Positions 11,548 through 20,688 of a stretch of 64,000 bases of DNA are shown here, one piece after another. The first letter of the stretch is position 1, and each line of letters opens with the position of its first letter. The stretch is taken from positions 4,278,001 through 4,342,000 of the forward strand of contig NZ_AP022583.1 in NCBI RefSeq assembly GCF_010731635.1, read 5' to 3'. Origin of the DNA: Mycobacterium noviomagense. GTDB lineage: Bacteria; Actinomycetota; Actinomycetes; Mycobacteriales; Mycobacteriaceae. The position numbers and the translations under genes are program-made. The notes under the pieces are model-generated. The model saw only the letters and a program-made list of their open reading frames with translations, was not told the origin of the DNA and ran no database searches.

Positions 11548-11973
11548 GTGCAACCGCTGCCGGACCATGTGCTGCCGCCGGATTTCACCGCGCCGTTTGA
11601 CACCGAAATCGGGCTCGTGTTCACCGAATTGAGCCCCGACGGCGCGCGAGCGCAGCTTGAAATTCAGCCGAAGCTTCTGCAACCGATGGGCATCGTGCAC
11701 GGCGGGGTGTACTGCTCGATGATCGAAAGCATGGCTAGTGTCTCCGCCTGGACCTGGCTGAACGCGCACGGCGGCGGCTCCGTCGTGGGCGTCAACAACA
11801 ACACCGATTTCCTGCGCGCGATCAGCGCGGGGACGGTGTACGGCACCACGACGCCGATACACCGCGGCAGACGTCAGCAACTATGGCTGGTCACCATCAC
11901 CGACGGCGACGAGCGAATCGTCGCCCGCGGGCACGTACGACTGCAGAACCTGGAAGCTCAACCGGACAGCTAG
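11548..11973 (+). CDS. PaaI-type hotdog thioesterase (Rv1847-like)
   Basis: A 141-aa single hotdog-fold protein, probably hydrolysing acyl-CoA or aryl-CoA thioesters. The central helix segment MGIVHGGVYCSMIESMAS is the PaaI-family signature (HGG followed by the catalytic acid region), and VGVNNNTDFLRAISAGTVYG is the typical following strand. The GTG start gives MQPLPDHVLPPDFTAPFDTE. It is orthologous by position to Mtb Rv1847. Its stop TAG shares the tetranucleotide CTAG with the stop of the convergent ndh gene. In Mtb the six-gene urease operon lies between these two genes; here it is absent. Confidence 0.85.
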   Translation: MQPLPDHVLPPDFTAPFDTEIGLVFTELSPDGARAQLEIQPKLLQPMGIVHGGVYCSMIESMASVSAWTWLNAHGGGSVVGVNNNTDFLRAISAGTVYGTTTPIHRGRRQQLWLVTITDGDERIVARGHVRLQNLEAQPDS

Positions 11974-13367
11974 CTGGCCACTTTCGTTTCACCCCGGTGC
12001 GCCTCAGCGGCCAGCACCGCCAACTGTTCGAGGCGGGTCCGGGCGAACGCCTGCTGCTCGGTGATCGTCAGCTGACCGCGCCGAGTGGAAAGGAACGTCA
12101 CGGTCCACGACAGCAGCGTGGTGATTTTCGACTTGAAGCCGATCAGGTACGCCAGGTGCAGGACCAGCCAGATCAACCAGGCGATGAAGCCGCCGAACTC
12201 CAGCGGCCCGATTTTCGCCACCGCGGAAAACCGTGACACGGCGGCCATCGACCCCTTGTCGAAGTACTGGAACGGCTCGCGCGCCGTCGGATCGGCCCCG
12301 GCCAGTTCGGCTTTGATCGTGTTGGCCGCGTACTTGCCGCCCTGGATAGCGCCTTGCGCGACGCCGGGCACGCCGTCCACCGCAGCCATGTCACCGACGA
12401 CGAACACGTTCGGATGTCCGGGGATCGTCAGGTCCGGCAGCACCTTCACACGGCCTGCACGGTCGAGTTCGACGCCGGACTGCTCGGCCAGATCGCGACC
12501 CAGCGGGCTGGCCGAGACCCCGGCCGACCACACCTTGCACGACGATTCGATGCGCCGGATCCGGCCGTCGGAGTCTTTGACGGTTATGCCGTTACGGTCG
12601 ACGTCGGTGACCATCGCGCCGAGCTGAATTTCCACGCCCATCTTCTCCAGCCGTGCGGCGGCTTTCTTGCCCAGCTTTTCGCCCATGGGAGGCAGGACCG
12701 CCGGAGCGGCGTCGAGCAGGATGACCCGGGCAGTGGTCGGGTCGATGTGTCGGAACGCGCCTTTCAGGGTGTATTCGGCCAATTCGGCGATCTGCCCGGC
12801 CATTTCCACTCCGGTGGGTCCGGCGCCGATCACGGTGAACGTCAGCAGCTTCTTGCGTCGCTCCGGGTCGCTGGACCGTTCCGCCGCCTCGAACGCGCTC
12901 ATGATCCGGCCACGCAGCTCCAGCGCATCGTCGATCGACTTCATGCCGGGCGCGAACTCGGCGAAGTGGTCGTTGCCGAAGTACGACTGCCCGGCCCCGG
13001 CGGCAACGATCAGGCTGTCATAGTGCGTTTTGTAGCTGTGGCCGAGCAGCTCCGAGACGACGTACTTACCTGCCAGGTCGATGCGCGTGACATCACCCAG
13101 CAGGACTTGCGCATTGCGCTGCCGGCGCAGCACCACCCGCGTCGGCGGCGCGATCTCGCCTTCGGAGATGATCCCGGTCGCAACCTGGTACAGCAGCGGC
13201 TGGAACAAGTGATGCGTCGTGCGGGCGATCAGCTTGATGTCGACTTGGGTTCCTTTTGGAGCCCTCTTGAGCTTCTTGGCCGCGTTGAGTCCACCGAATC
13301 CGGATCCGATGATGACAACCTGGTGGCGACGACCGGGCGCAGCAGTGGCTTCGGGTTGGGCACTCAT
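11970..13367 (-). CDS. ndh: Type II NADH dehydrogenase
   Basis: A 465-aa non-proton-pumping NADH:menaquinone oxidoreductase of the inner membrane face. The FAD-binding loop GSGFGGLNAAK lies near the N-terminus, the NADH-binding loop GAGPTGVEMAGQ near residue 180, and a C-terminal amphipathic/membrane segment FIAWLIWLVLHLAYLIGF anchors the protein. The start MSAQPEATAAPGRRHQVVII is preferred because it aligns with Mtb Ndh (463 aa); an upstream ATG adds a non-conserved leader. Orthologue of Rv1854c. Transcribed alone, convergent with the thioesterase. Confidence 0.97.
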   Translation of the reverse strand: MSAQPEATAAPGRRHQVVIIGSGFGGLNAAKKLKRAPKGTQVDIKLIARTTHHLFQPLLYQVATGIISEGEIAPPTRVVLRRQRNAQVLLGDVTRIDLAGKYVVSELLGHSYKTHYDSLIVAAGAGQSYFGNDHFAEFAPGMKSIDDALELRGRIMSAFEAAERSSDPERRKKLLTFTVIGAGPTGVEMAGQIAELAEYTLKGAFRHIDPTTARVILLDAAPAVLPPMGEKLGKKAAARLEKMGVEIQLGAMVTDVDRNGITVKDSDGRIRRIESSCKVWSAGVSASPLGRDLAEQSGVELDRAGRVKVLPDLTIPGHPNVFVVGDMAAVDGVPGVAQGAIQGGKYAANTIKAELAGADPTAREPFQYFDKGSMAAVSRFSAVAKIGPLEFGGFIAWLIWLVLHLAYLIGFKSKITTLLSWTVTFLSTRRGQLTITEQQAFARTRLEQLAVLAAEAHRGETKVAS

Positions 13368-13489
13368 GGTGTTGGGTTGCTCCTGACGGCGACTGCGATT
13401 CATTAACACCGTAGTCGGCGTCATGGGCCGCTGACCGGGTCGACGCCTGTGTGATCAGCCACATGACATGGCGGCCGGAGTGCTGACGG

Positions 13490-14407
13490 TTACGAATCCA
13501 CGAGGGGGCGCAACGCTTCGGCGGCTGCCGCGACGACGCCGGGGCGGTAGAACGGTAGGTTGATGATGACCCCGTCGAGTCCGGCGTCGATAGCTTTCGC
13601 CTTCACCTGCTCGGCGATCTGTGCGGGGCTGCCGGCCACCATACGCTGGCTCATCTCGGCGGGGATGACGTCAGGCGAGGCGTTTTCGTCAACCAGCACG
13701 GTCAGCAACATGCTGGTCTCCAGCGATGACCGGTCACGGTCGACCTCGTCACAGCGCTTCGCCAGGGCCTCCAGCTTGCGCGGCACCTCGTCGAACCCGA
13801 CGATGAGGTTCAGGTGATCCGCGTAGCGGGCGGCGAGCGAGAACGTCTTGTTCTCGCCGCTGCCGCCGATCAGGATCGGGATGCGGTCGCGGTAGCGCGG
13901 TTCGGCCATTGCCGATTCGGTGTGGTACCACCGGCCGGAGAACGTCGGCCGCTCGCCTTTGATCATCGGGTCGATGATCTGCAGCGCTTCCTCGAGGCGG
14001 TTGAACCGATCGGTGAAAGTGCCGAACTCGAAACCGAGTTGGGTGTGTTCGAGCTCGAACCAGCCGGTGCCGATTCCCAAGATCGCGCGGCCGGCGCTGA
14101 CAACGTCGAGCGTGGTGATGACCTTGGCGAGCAGCGTCGGGTTTCGGTAGGTGTTGCCAGTTACCAACGCGCCCAATTGGATTCGATTGGTCGCGGTCGC
14201 CAGGGCGCCCAGCGCGGTGTAGGCCTCCAGCATGGGCTGGTCAGGCGAACCCAACACAGGCAGTTGGTAGAAGTGGTCCATAACGAAAAGTGCGTCAAAA
14301 CCGGCTGATTCGGCTTCTTGAGCCTGCGCGATAACAGTCGGGAAGAGTTGTTCGACGCCGGTGCCGTAGGAGAAGTTGGGGATCTGCAGTCCCAGTCGGA
14401 TAGCCAC
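13490..14407 (-). CDS. LLM-class F420-dependent oxidoreductase (Rv1855c-like)
   Basis: A 305-aa luciferase-like TIM-barrel protein. The N-terminus MAIRLGLQIPNFSYGTGVEQ and the stretch RIQLGALVTGNTYRNPTLLA are typical of mycobacterial F420-dependent LLM enzymes; GRAILGIGTGWFELEHTQLG is another family block. The substrate is unknown. It precedes the SDR gene in the Rv1856c-Rv1855c order, with a 38-bp gap, so the two are probably one operon. Cofactor preference for F420 over FMN is inferred from the family. Confidence 0.9.
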   Translation of the reverse strand: MAIRLGLQIPNFSYGTGVEQLFPTVIAQAQEAESAGFDALFVMDHFYQLPVLGSPDQPMLEAYTALGALATATNRIQLGALVTGNTYRNPTLLAKVITTLDVVSAGRAILGIGTGWFELEHTQLGFEFGTFTDRFNRLEEALQIIDPMIKGERPTFSGRWYHTESAMAEPRYRDRIPILIGGSGENKTFSLAARYADHLNLIVGFDEVPRKLEALAKRCDEVDRDRSSLETSMLLTVLVDENASPDVIPAEMSQRMVAGSPAQIAEQVKAKAIDAGLDGVIINLPFYRPGVVAAAAEALRPLVDS

Positions 14408-14445
14408 GCTTGTACCGTAACGGGCAAGCGCGATCCGTGCGCGTG

Positions 14446-15123
14446 CTAGTCGAAATGCGCCAGGGCGCCGTGGCTGACGTGCAGTGTCTGGCCGGTGATG
14501 TGACGAGCCGCAGGGGTGGTGAGAAACACCGCGAGCCGGGCGATTTCAGCGGCAACCGGGGGCGGTGTGCGGGTCAGTCCCTCGTAGCCGGGCTGCGCAC
14601 CGCGGCCGGAGGCAACCGCGTTGACGGTGATTCCGCGCGTCCCGAACAGACTGGCCTGGCCGGCGACCCAGTTCGACAGCGCGGCTTTGACCGCGGCGTC
14701 GGCGCTCCCGGGCTGCGGGTTTTCCGGCACCACGCCGACGATCGAGCCACCTGAGCGCAGGTGATCTCCCACGGTTTGCACCGTCAGTACCGCAGACAGC
14801 ACGGTGATGTCCCAGGCGTGACGCCATGCGCCTGCAAGGTCGGATAGCGAGTAGGCGCGGGGGTCGCCGGCGTCCCAGCGCGGTGCTGGCACGTTGACGA
14901 TCGTGTCGAGGTGGTGCGGGAACAGCCCGCGAGCTTCGGCGAGGCTCGCGGGGTCGACGTTGTCGCACACGATGGCGTCTGCTTCAAGTTCCTTGGCGGC
15001 GACTTCGAGGTCGTCGCGGCGTGCGCCGGCGAGCGTCACTTTGTGGCCGGCGTCGCGAAAGCCTTCGGCAACTGTGCGACCCAGCTCGGTGTCGCCGCCG
15101 GTGACCAGCACCTCCACTGCCAT
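14446..15123 (-). CDS. Short-chain dehydrogenase/reductase (Rv1856c-like)
   Basis: A 225-aa Rossmann-fold oxidoreductase, the same length as Rv1856c. The cofactor loop is VTGGDTELGRTVAEGF and the C-terminal part ends ITGQTLHVSHGALAHFD, typical of SDRs. The canonical YxxxK pair is not clearly present: the central region reads ALSNWVAGQASLFGTRGITV, so the catalytic Tyr looks replaced. The start MAVEVLVTGGDTELG at 15123 is chosen from the family N-terminus. The substrate is unknown. An inverted repeat at 15182-15193 lies in its upstream region, shared with modA. Confidence 0.85.
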   Translation of the reverse strand: MAVEVLVTGGDTELGRTVAEGFRDAGHKVTLAGARRDDLEVAAKELEADAIVCDNVDPASLAEARGLFPHHLDTIVNVPAPRWDAGDPRAYSLSDLAGAWRHAWDITVLSAVLTVQTVGDHLRSGGSIVGVVPENPQPGSADAAVKAALSNWVAGQASLFGTRGITVNAVASGRGAQPGYEGLTRTPPPVAAEIARLAVFLTTPAARHITGQTLHVSHGALAHFD

Positions 15124-15181
15124 GACCTCCTTGTGTTCGACGCTGAACAGCGCCCGCATGTGATGGCGTTTCGGTAAATGT

Positions 15182-15193
15182 TACTGGACAGTA
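15182..15193. promoter_or_regulatory. Short inverted repeat between SDR and modA
   Basis: TACTG-GA-CAGTA, a perfect 5-bp inverted repeat with a 2-bp spacer, lies 59 bp upstream of the SDR start and 107 bp upstream of modA. The shape fits a TetR-type operator. Which gene it controls is unknown. Confidence 0.35.
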
Positions 15194-15299
15194 GCTAGTG
15201 GTGAAAATCCCGGCTCGCGGGGCGCACGCACCATTTGCATAACTATTTGACCGCCCCGCCGCTCCACACCCCGCATTGGCGGCGAGTTAGGGTTCAGCC

Positions 15300-16103
15300 A
15301 TGCGTCGCATCTGGGTGGTGACCGGTTGGCTGGTAATACTCCTGGTAGCAGGCCTGACTGGATGCAGCTCGAAGTCCCCGTCGCAGCAGGCGTCCACCTC
15401 ACCGACCACCCAGTCGTCGTCGCCGGCGCCGAAACCCTTGCTGGTCTTCGCCGCCGCCTCGCTCAGACCGACGTTCGACACCATCAGTGCGCAGTTCAAG
15501 ACCGACAATCCCGGCGCCAGCGTCGACATCAACTACGCCGGATCGTCTGAGCTGGCCACCCAGTTGACCCAGGGTGCCACCGCCGACGTCTTCGCCTCGG
15601 CCGACACCGCGCAGATGGACAAAGTCGCCAAGGCCGGGCTGCTGGCCGGCAAGCCGGTCAATTTCGCCTCGAACACGCTGGTCATCGTCACCGCCCCCGG
15701 CAATCCGAAGCACGTCCAGTCCTTCGCCGACCTCGGCAAGGGTGGGCTCGCCGTGGTGGTCTGCCAGCAGCCGGTGCCCTGCGGTGCGGCGACTCACCGC
15801 ATCGAGGACAAGACCGGCGTGCGTATCAGCCCGGCCAGCGAGGAGCCCAGCGTGACCGATGTACTCAACAAGGTCACCAGCGGCCAGGCCGACGCCGGGC
15901 TGGTCTACGTCACGGATGCGACCAACGCCGGCCCGAAAGTGGCAACGGTCAACTTCCCCGAAGCAGCGGCCGCACGCAACGTCTATCCCATTGCGGTGCT
16001 GAAGAAATCGCCTCAGCCGCAGCTGGCTCAGAAGTTCGTCGACGCGGTGACCAGTGAGACAGGTCAGAAAACTCTGCAGCAGACCGGCTTCGCCAAGCCC
16101 TGA
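15300..16103 (+). CDS. modA: Molybdate-binding lipoprotein ModA
   Basis: The periplasmic-side substrate-binding component of the molybdate ABC transporter. The 267-aa precursor has an N-terminal signal and lipobox LTGC (MRRIWVVTGWLVILLVAGLT, then GCSSK), so Cys22 should be lipidated and anchored to the membrane. A Ser/Thr/Pro-rich linker follows, then the binding domain starting LLVFAAASLRPTFDTISAQF. The oxyanion-binding family blocks FASADTAQMDKVAKAGLL and ITSGQADAGLVYVTDA-like region (here TSGQADAGLVYVTDATNAG) are visible. First gene of modABC (Rv1857-1859 in Mtb). Confidence 0.95.
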   Translation: MRRIWVVTGWLVILLVAGLTGCSSKSPSQQASTSPTTQSSSPAPKPLLVFAAASLRPTFDTISAQFKTDNPGASVDINYAGSSELATQLTQGATADVFASADTAQMDKVAKAGLLAGKPVNFASNTLVIVTAPGNPKHVQSFADLGKGGLAVVVCQQPVPCGAATHRIEDKTGVRISPASEEPSVTDVLNKVTSGQADAGLVYVTDATNAGPKVATVNFPEAAAARNVYPIAVLKKSPQPQLAQKFVDAVTSETGQKTLQQTGFAKP

Positions 16104-16112
16104 CGGTCGGCA

Positions 16113-16910
16113 TTGAACACGGCTGTCGGCGTGCCCCGCTGGGTCTATGTGCCCGCCGCGGCGGGGACGGTGTTCGTGGTGCTGCCGCTGGTGGCGGTCG
16201 CGGCCAAGGTCGACTGGCCTCACTTCTGGTCGCTTATCACCAGTCATGCGTCGACGACAGCGCTTGTGTTGAGTATCAAGACCGCGGCCGCCAGCACTGC
16301 ACTGTGCATCGTGTTGGGCGTGCCGATGGCCCTGGTGCTGGCCCGCAGTACCGCGCGGCTGGTGCGGCTGCTGCGGCCGCTGGTGTTGTTGCCGCTGGTG
16401 TTGCCGCCGGTGGTCGGCGGCATCGCGTTGCTCTACGCGTTCGGCCGGCTCGGGCTGCTCGGGCGCTATCTGGAGACGGCCGGGGTCCATATTGCGTTCA
16501 CCACCACCGCTGTGGTGTTGGCGCAAACCTTTGTGGCGCTGCCGTTTCTGGTCATTGCCCTGGAGGGCGCGGCCCGCACCGCGGGCGCCGACTACGAGGT
16601 GGTGGCGGCGACGTTAGGCGCGCGGCCGAGCGCGGTGTGGTGGCGGGTGACGCTGCCGCTCTTGGTGCCCGGTCTGGTTTCTGGAGCGGTGCTCGCGTTC
16701 GCCCGTTCATTGGGGGAGTTCGGTGCGACGTTGACCTTCGCCGGTTCGCGGCAAGGTGTCACCCGCACGCTGCCGTTGGAGATCTACTTGCAGCGGGTGA
16801 CCGACGCCGACGCGGCGGTGGCGTTGTCGCTTCTCCTGGTGGTGGTGGCGGCGCTGGTGGTGCTGGGTGTCGGCACGCGCAGGCTGACGGGAGCCAGCGC
16901 GGCGGCATGA
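16113..16910 (+). CDS. modB: Molybdate ABC transporter permease ModB
   Basis: A 265-aa inner-membrane permease with about five to six hydrophobic helices. The EAA loop that contacts ModC reads [20 protein letters not shown]. The conserved [19 protein letters not shown] block and the C-terminal [20 protein letters not shown] are ModB hallmarks. The start is TTG at 16113, nine bases after modA stops; no better in-frame ATG aligns with the family N-terminus ([20 protein letters not shown]). The stop overlaps the modC ATG (ATGA), showing translational coupling. Confidence 0.95.
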   Translation: MNTAVGVPRWVYVPAAAGTVFVVLPLVAVAAKVDWPHFWSLITSHASTTALVLSIKTAAASTALCIVLGVPMALVLARSTARLVRLLRPLVLLPLVLPPVVGGIALLYAFGRLGLLGRYLETAGVHIAFTTTAVVLAQTFVALPFLVIALEGAARTAGADYEVVAATLGARPSAVWWRVTLPLLVPGLVSGAVLAFARSLGEFGATLTFAGSRQGVTRTLPLEIYLQRVTDADAAVALSLLLVVVAALVVLGVGTRRLTGASAAA

Positions 16911-18004
16911 GCGAGTTGCAGTTGCGCGCAGCGGTGGCCGCTCGGGGCCTGGACGTGCAGTTTTCCGTCTCGGCCGGCGAGGTGCTGGCCGTGCTCGGCG
17001 CAAACGGCGCGGGCAAGTCCACCGCGCTGCATGTCATCGCCGGGCTGGTCCGCCCCGACGCGGGGTTGGTGCGCCTCGGGGAGCGGGTGCTCACCGACAC
17101 CGCTGCCGGCATCCACGTCGCGACACACGACCGGCGGGTCGGGCTGCTGCTGCAGGATCCGCTGCTTTTCCCGCACATGAGCGTGGCCGCCAACGTGGCG
17201 TTCGGGCCGCGTAGCCGTCGCGGACTGTTGTGGGACGCGCGGGACAAGGCGTCGGCGCTGCGCTGGCTGCGCGCAGTCGACGCCGAAGAGTTGGCCGACC
17301 GCAAGCCGCGGCAACTCTCGGGAGGCCAGGCCCAGCGTGTCGCGATCGCACGTGCGCTCGCCGCCGAACCGGACGCGCTGCTTCTCGACGAGCCGCTCGC
17401 CGGGCTCGATGTCGCGGCGGCGGCTGCGGTGCGCGCGGTGCTGCGCAACGTAGTCACGCGCAATGCGCGAAGCACCGTGCTGATAACCCATGACCTCCTG
17501 GACGTGTACACGCTGGCCGACCGGGTGTTGATTCTCGAATCGGGCAGAGTGGCCGAAGTCGGCCCGGTGGCCGAAGTACTGGCCGCGCCGCGCAGCCATT
17601 TCGGCGCCCGCATCGCCGGCGTGAACCTGGTGAACGGCACGCTCGGCCCCGAGGGCGCGCTGCATGCGAGCTCCGGTGCGGTCTGGCACGGCGCCGTAAG
17701 CGATGACTTGACCACTGGCCAACAGGCAGTTGCCGTGTTCGCGCCGACGGCGGTGGCGGTGTATCGAGAAGCGCCGCATGGCAGCCCCCGCAATACGGTT
17801 GCCGTGACTGTGGCAGAGCTGGATTCGCGCGGCCCGGCGGTGCGCGTGCGCGGAGCTGAACAGCCCGACGGCGCGCCGGGGTTGGCCGCCGACATCACCG
17901 TCGACGCCGCTGCGGAGCTCTCGCTGACGCCGGGACAGCGGGTCTGGTTTTCGGTCAAGGCGCAGGAGGTGGCACTGCACCCGACGCGCCCGGCGCCGAC
18001 CTGA
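16907..18004 (+). CDS. modC: Molybdate ABC transporter ATPase ModC
   Basis: A 365-aa ATPase energising molybdate import. Walker A is GANGAGKST (residues 31-39), the ABC signature is [15 protein letters not shown], and Walker B is [13 protein letters not shown]. The C-terminal ~140 residues form a Mop/TOBE-like regulatory domain ([20 protein letters not shown]). The ATG at 16907 overlaps the modB stop by four bases; longer readings upstream run inside modB and are rejected. Molybdate delivered by this system would serve molybdopterin enzymes such as the FdhF-type protein at 34.6-36.9 kb. Confidence 0.96.
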   Translation: MSELQLRAAVAARGLDVQFSVSAGEVLAVLGANGAGKSTALHVIAGLVRPDAGLVRLGERVLTDTAAGIHVATHDRRVGLLLQDPLLFPHMSVAANVAFGPRSRRGLLWDARDKASALRWLRAVDAEELADRKPRQLSGGQAQRVAIARALAAEPDALLLDEPLAGLDVAAAAAVRAVLRNVVTRNARSTVLITHDLLDVYTLADRVLILESGRVAEVGPVAEVLAAPRSHFGARIAGVNLVNGTLGPEGALHASSGAVWHGAVSDDLTTGQQAVAVFAPTAVAVYREAPHGSPRNTVAVTVAELDSRGPAVRVRGAEQPDGAPGLAADITVDAAAELSLTPGQRVWFSVKAQEVALHPTRPAPT

Positions 18005-18109
18005 GCAGCGGATAGCTGACACCTCATCCCTTGTCGCAATGCAACGCGAGATTACATTTCTCAGCCGAACGTACTTGCGTCACGGAGGTAACACGGTAGG
18101 TTTTTCGCC

Positions 18110-19180
18110 ATGAAGCAGGGGGACGCTAACCAAACACGCCGCAGGGGCGTCGCGGCGACGCTGGCGATCGCCGCGATGACCGGTGCCGGCGCCATCTCAC
18201 TTACCGTGCCCACAGCAACGGCGATCGCCGATCCGGCGCCCGCCCCACCGAGCACCACCGCTGCGGCACCGCCGCCGGCCGGTACGAACCCGGCAACAGA
18301 TGCCGCACCGGGTCCGGCTGGTCCCAACGCTGCACCGCCGACGGCCGACCCGGTCGCAGGGCCGCCGGGAACCGATCCCAACGCCCCACCTCCCGTGGCC
18401 GACCCGAACGCACCTGAACCCGGCCGAGTCAACAACGCCGCGGGTGGATTCAGCTACGTCATTCCCGCCGGCTGGGTGGAGTCGGACGCCACCCACCTCG
18501 ACTATGGGTCGGCACTGCTCAGCAAGGAGACGGGGCCACCGCCCGCGCCAGGCCAAGCGCCGGCCGTCGCCAATGACACCCGCATCGTGCTGGGCAGGTT
18601 GGATCAAAAGCTCTACGCCAGTGCCGAACCCGACAACACCAAGGCCGCGACCCGGCTCGGCTCGGACATGGGCGAGTTCTTCATGCCCTATCCCGGGACG
18701 CGAATCAACCAGGACAGCACCCCGCTTAGCGCCAACGGCATGTCGGGCAGCGCGTCGTATTACGAGGTGAAGTTCTCCGACACCAGCAAACCGAACGGCC
18801 AGATCTGGACCGGTGTCATCGGTCCCACCGCGTCGAATGCACGCCAGGGTGCGCAGGGTGCACAGAACCAGCGCTGGTTCGTGGTGTGGCTTGGGACCGC
18901 GAACGACCCCGTCGACAAGGCGGCCGCCAAGACGCTCGCCGAGTCGATCCGCTCATGGACCCCGCCGCCCGCTCCGGCAGCTCCGGCGCCGGCCGCCCCC
19001 GGGGCTCCAGCACCGGCCGCCCCGGCAGCTCCGCCACCGGCGGCCCCGGGAGCTCCGCCACCCGCCCCGGCAGCTCCGGGAGCTCCAGCACCGGCTGCTC
19101 CGGCGCCCGCGCCTAATGCGCCGGCACCGGCCGGCTCTCCCGCCGGTGCGTCGGCTCCCGGATCGACGCTCTCCACCTGA
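18110..19180 (+). CDS. apa: Alanine/proline-rich secreted antigen Apa (fibronectin-attachment protein)
   Basis: A 356-aa secreted glycoprotein antigen (MPT32/FAP, Rv1860). A Sec signal peptide covers about residues 1-40 ([16 protein letters not shown] then [11 protein letters not shown]), followed by a Pro/Ala/Thr-rich region with likely O-mannosylation sites. The folded core begins near residue 105 ([20 protein letters not shown]) and includes the fibronectin-binding-type stretch [19 protein letters not shown] and [20 protein letters not shown]. The C-terminal ~75 residues are almost pure Ala/Pro/Gly repeats ([19 protein letters not shown] type), longer than in Mtb (325 aa total). Confidence 0.96.
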   Translation: MKQGDANQTRRRGVAATLAIAAMTGAGAISLTVPTATAIADPAPAPPSTTAAAPPPAGTNPATDAAPGPAGPNAAPPTADPVAGPPGTDPNAPPPVADPNAPEPGRVNNAAGGFSYVIPAGWVESDATHLDYGSALLSKETGPPPAPGQAPAVANDTRIVLGRLDQKLYASAEPDNTKAATRLGSDMGEFFMPYPGTRINQDSTPLSANGMSGSASYYEVKFSDTSKPNGQIWTGVIGPTASNARQGAQGAQNQRWFVVWLGTANDPVDKAAAKTLAESIRSWTPPPAPAAPAPAAPGAPAPAAPAAPPPAAPGAPPPAPAAPGAPAPAAPAPAPNAPAPAGSPAGASAPGSTLST

Positions 19181-19308
19181 GCGCCACTGCGCCGTCATCG
19201 CGACACAATCCGACTCGGTGCCAAATCGTTACCCTGCCGGGGTGTACCGGGGCGTGCTTCGGGCTACTCTTGGCGGTCTCGTTACCCGTCACTACGAAGG
19301 AGCGGGTC

Positions 19309-19596
19309 GTGGTCTGGTACAACATCATCTGGATGATCATCCTTGGCCTCATCGTTGGCTTGATCGCGCGTCTCATCGTTCCTGGCAGGCAGCACATCGG
19401 TTTGATTGCAACGGTGCTGCTCGGGATCGCCGGAGCCTGGGTCGGCGGCACGCTGGGCAGCCTGGTCTTCCCGCCGCATAAATTCGATATTCATCCCCCG
19501 ATTCACCACTCCTTCTTGGGTGCACTGGTCGGCGCGGTGATCCTGTTGCTGATCTATAGGGCCTTCACATCACGACGACCTACACGAACCTTGTAG
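19309..19596 (+). CDS. GlsB/YeaQ/YmgE-type small membrane protein (Rv1861-like)
   Basis: A 95-aa protein with three hydrophobic helices: WYNIIWMIILGLIVGLIARL, IGLIATVLLGIAGAWVGGTL and SFLGALVGAVILLLIYRAF. The GLIARLIVPG block after helix 1 is the family signature. The family is called transglycosylase-associated, but the function is unknown and no catalytic residues are present. The GTG start at 19309 sits six bases after AAGGAG, preferred to an upstream GTG at 19270. It lies between apa and adhA, the position of Mtb Rv1861. Confidence 0.8.
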   Translation: MVWYNIIWMIILGLIVGLIARLIVPGRQHIGLIATVLLGIAGAWVGGTLGSLVFPPHKFDIHPPIHHSFLGALVGAVILLLIYRAFTSRRPTRTL

Positions 19597-19659
19597 CGGC
19601 GCCTGACATTTGCGCCGCCGGCTCGTCGGGTGGTCCGCGCGTCGCGGGATGATGGAGTG

Positions 19660-20688
19660 ATGGCGTCAGCGCCCACCACAGCGACAATGAGCGCCTGGCG
19701 GGTTCGCCGACCCGGGCCAATGGAAAGCCACCCGTTGGAGCGCGTTACCACCGGGCTACCGCGTCCCGGGCCGTCGGAACTACTGGTGGCCGTGCATGCG
19801 TGCGGCGTCTGTCGCACCGACCTCCACGTCGCCGAGGGGGACCTGCCTGTGCACCGCGAGCACGTGACGCCGGGGCACGAGGTAGTGGGGGAGGTTATCG
19901 GAGTCGGTCCGGACGCCGGCGACACGTTCGCCGTGGGGGACCGGGTCGGGATCGCCTGGCTGCGTCACACCTGCGGGGTGTGCAAGTACTGTCGGCGGGC
20001 CAACGAGAACTTGTGCCCGGAGTCGCGCTACACAGGCTGGGACGCCGACGGCGGTTACGCCGAATTCGCCACTGTGCCAGCCGATTATGCCCACCCGCTG
20101 CCGAGCGGCTACAGCGACAGCGAGCTTGCGCCGCTGCTATGTGCCGGCATCATCGGCTATCGCGCTCTGCTGCGCGCCGAGCTGCCGCCCGGTGGTCGGC
20201 TCGGCCTCTACGGTTTCGGTGGCAGCGCCCACATCACGGCGCAGGTGGCGCTGGCGCAGGGCGCCGAAGTACATGTGATGACGCGCGGCGCGGCGGCCAG
20301 GGAACTGGCGCTGGCGTTGGGCGCCGCGTCGGCGCAGGACGCCGCCGACCCGCCACCCGTGCCGCTGGACGCGGCGATTCTGTTCGCCCCGGTCGGCGAT
20401 CTGGTGCTGCCGGCCCTGGCGGCGTTGGATCGCGGCGGCACGCTGGCGATCGCCGGCATCCACCTCAGCGACATTCCCGCGCTCAACTACCAGCGCCATC
20501 TGTTCCAGGAGCGCCAGGTCCGTTCCGTCACGTCCAACACCCGCGCCGACGCGCGCGCCTTCCTCGATTTCGCGGGCCGCCATCACATCACGGTCACCAC
20601 GCCGGAATATCCACTCGCACAAGCGGATCGAGCGTTGTCGGACCTCAGCGCCGGCCGCATCGCCGGCGCCGCGGTATTGCTCGTCTAG
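19660..20688 (+). CDS. adhA: Zinc-type alcohol dehydrogenase AdhA
   Basis: A 342-aa medium-chain zinc alcohol dehydrogenase (Rv1862). Catalytic zinc ligands are in [18 protein letters not shown] and PGHEVVGEV; the four-Cys structural zinc loop is [15 protein letters not shown]. The NAD(P) fold follows at [19 protein letters not shown]. The start is ATG at 19660 ([19 protein letters not shown]) after a GATGGAG ribosome site; the ATG at 19687 is a possible shorter start. The stop TAG shares CTAG with the convergent CPBP protease stop. The physiological substrate is not evident. Confidence 0.94.
   Translation: MASAPTTATMSAWRVRRPGPMESHPLERVTTGLPRPGPSELLVAVHACGVCRTDLHVAEGDLPVHREHVTPGHEVVGEVIGVGPDAGDTFAVGDRVGIAWLRHTCGVCKYCRRANENLCPESRYTGWDADGGYAEFATVPADYAHPLPSGYSDSELAPLLCAGIIGYRALLRAELPPGGRLGLYGFGGSAHITAQVALAQGAEVHVMTRGAAARELALALGAASAQDAADPPPVPLDAAILFAPVGDLVLPALAALDRGGTLAIAGIHLSDIPALNYQRHLFQERQVRSVTSNTRADARAFLDFAGRHHITVTTPEYPLAQADRALSDLSAGRIAGAAVLLV

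Noticed and set aside
18957..19180. Repetitive DNA resembling a CRISPR or tandem array
   Set aside because: It is the Ala/Pro coding repeat of apa; units are irregular and in frame, with no spacers. No CRISPR array or cas gene was found in the window.
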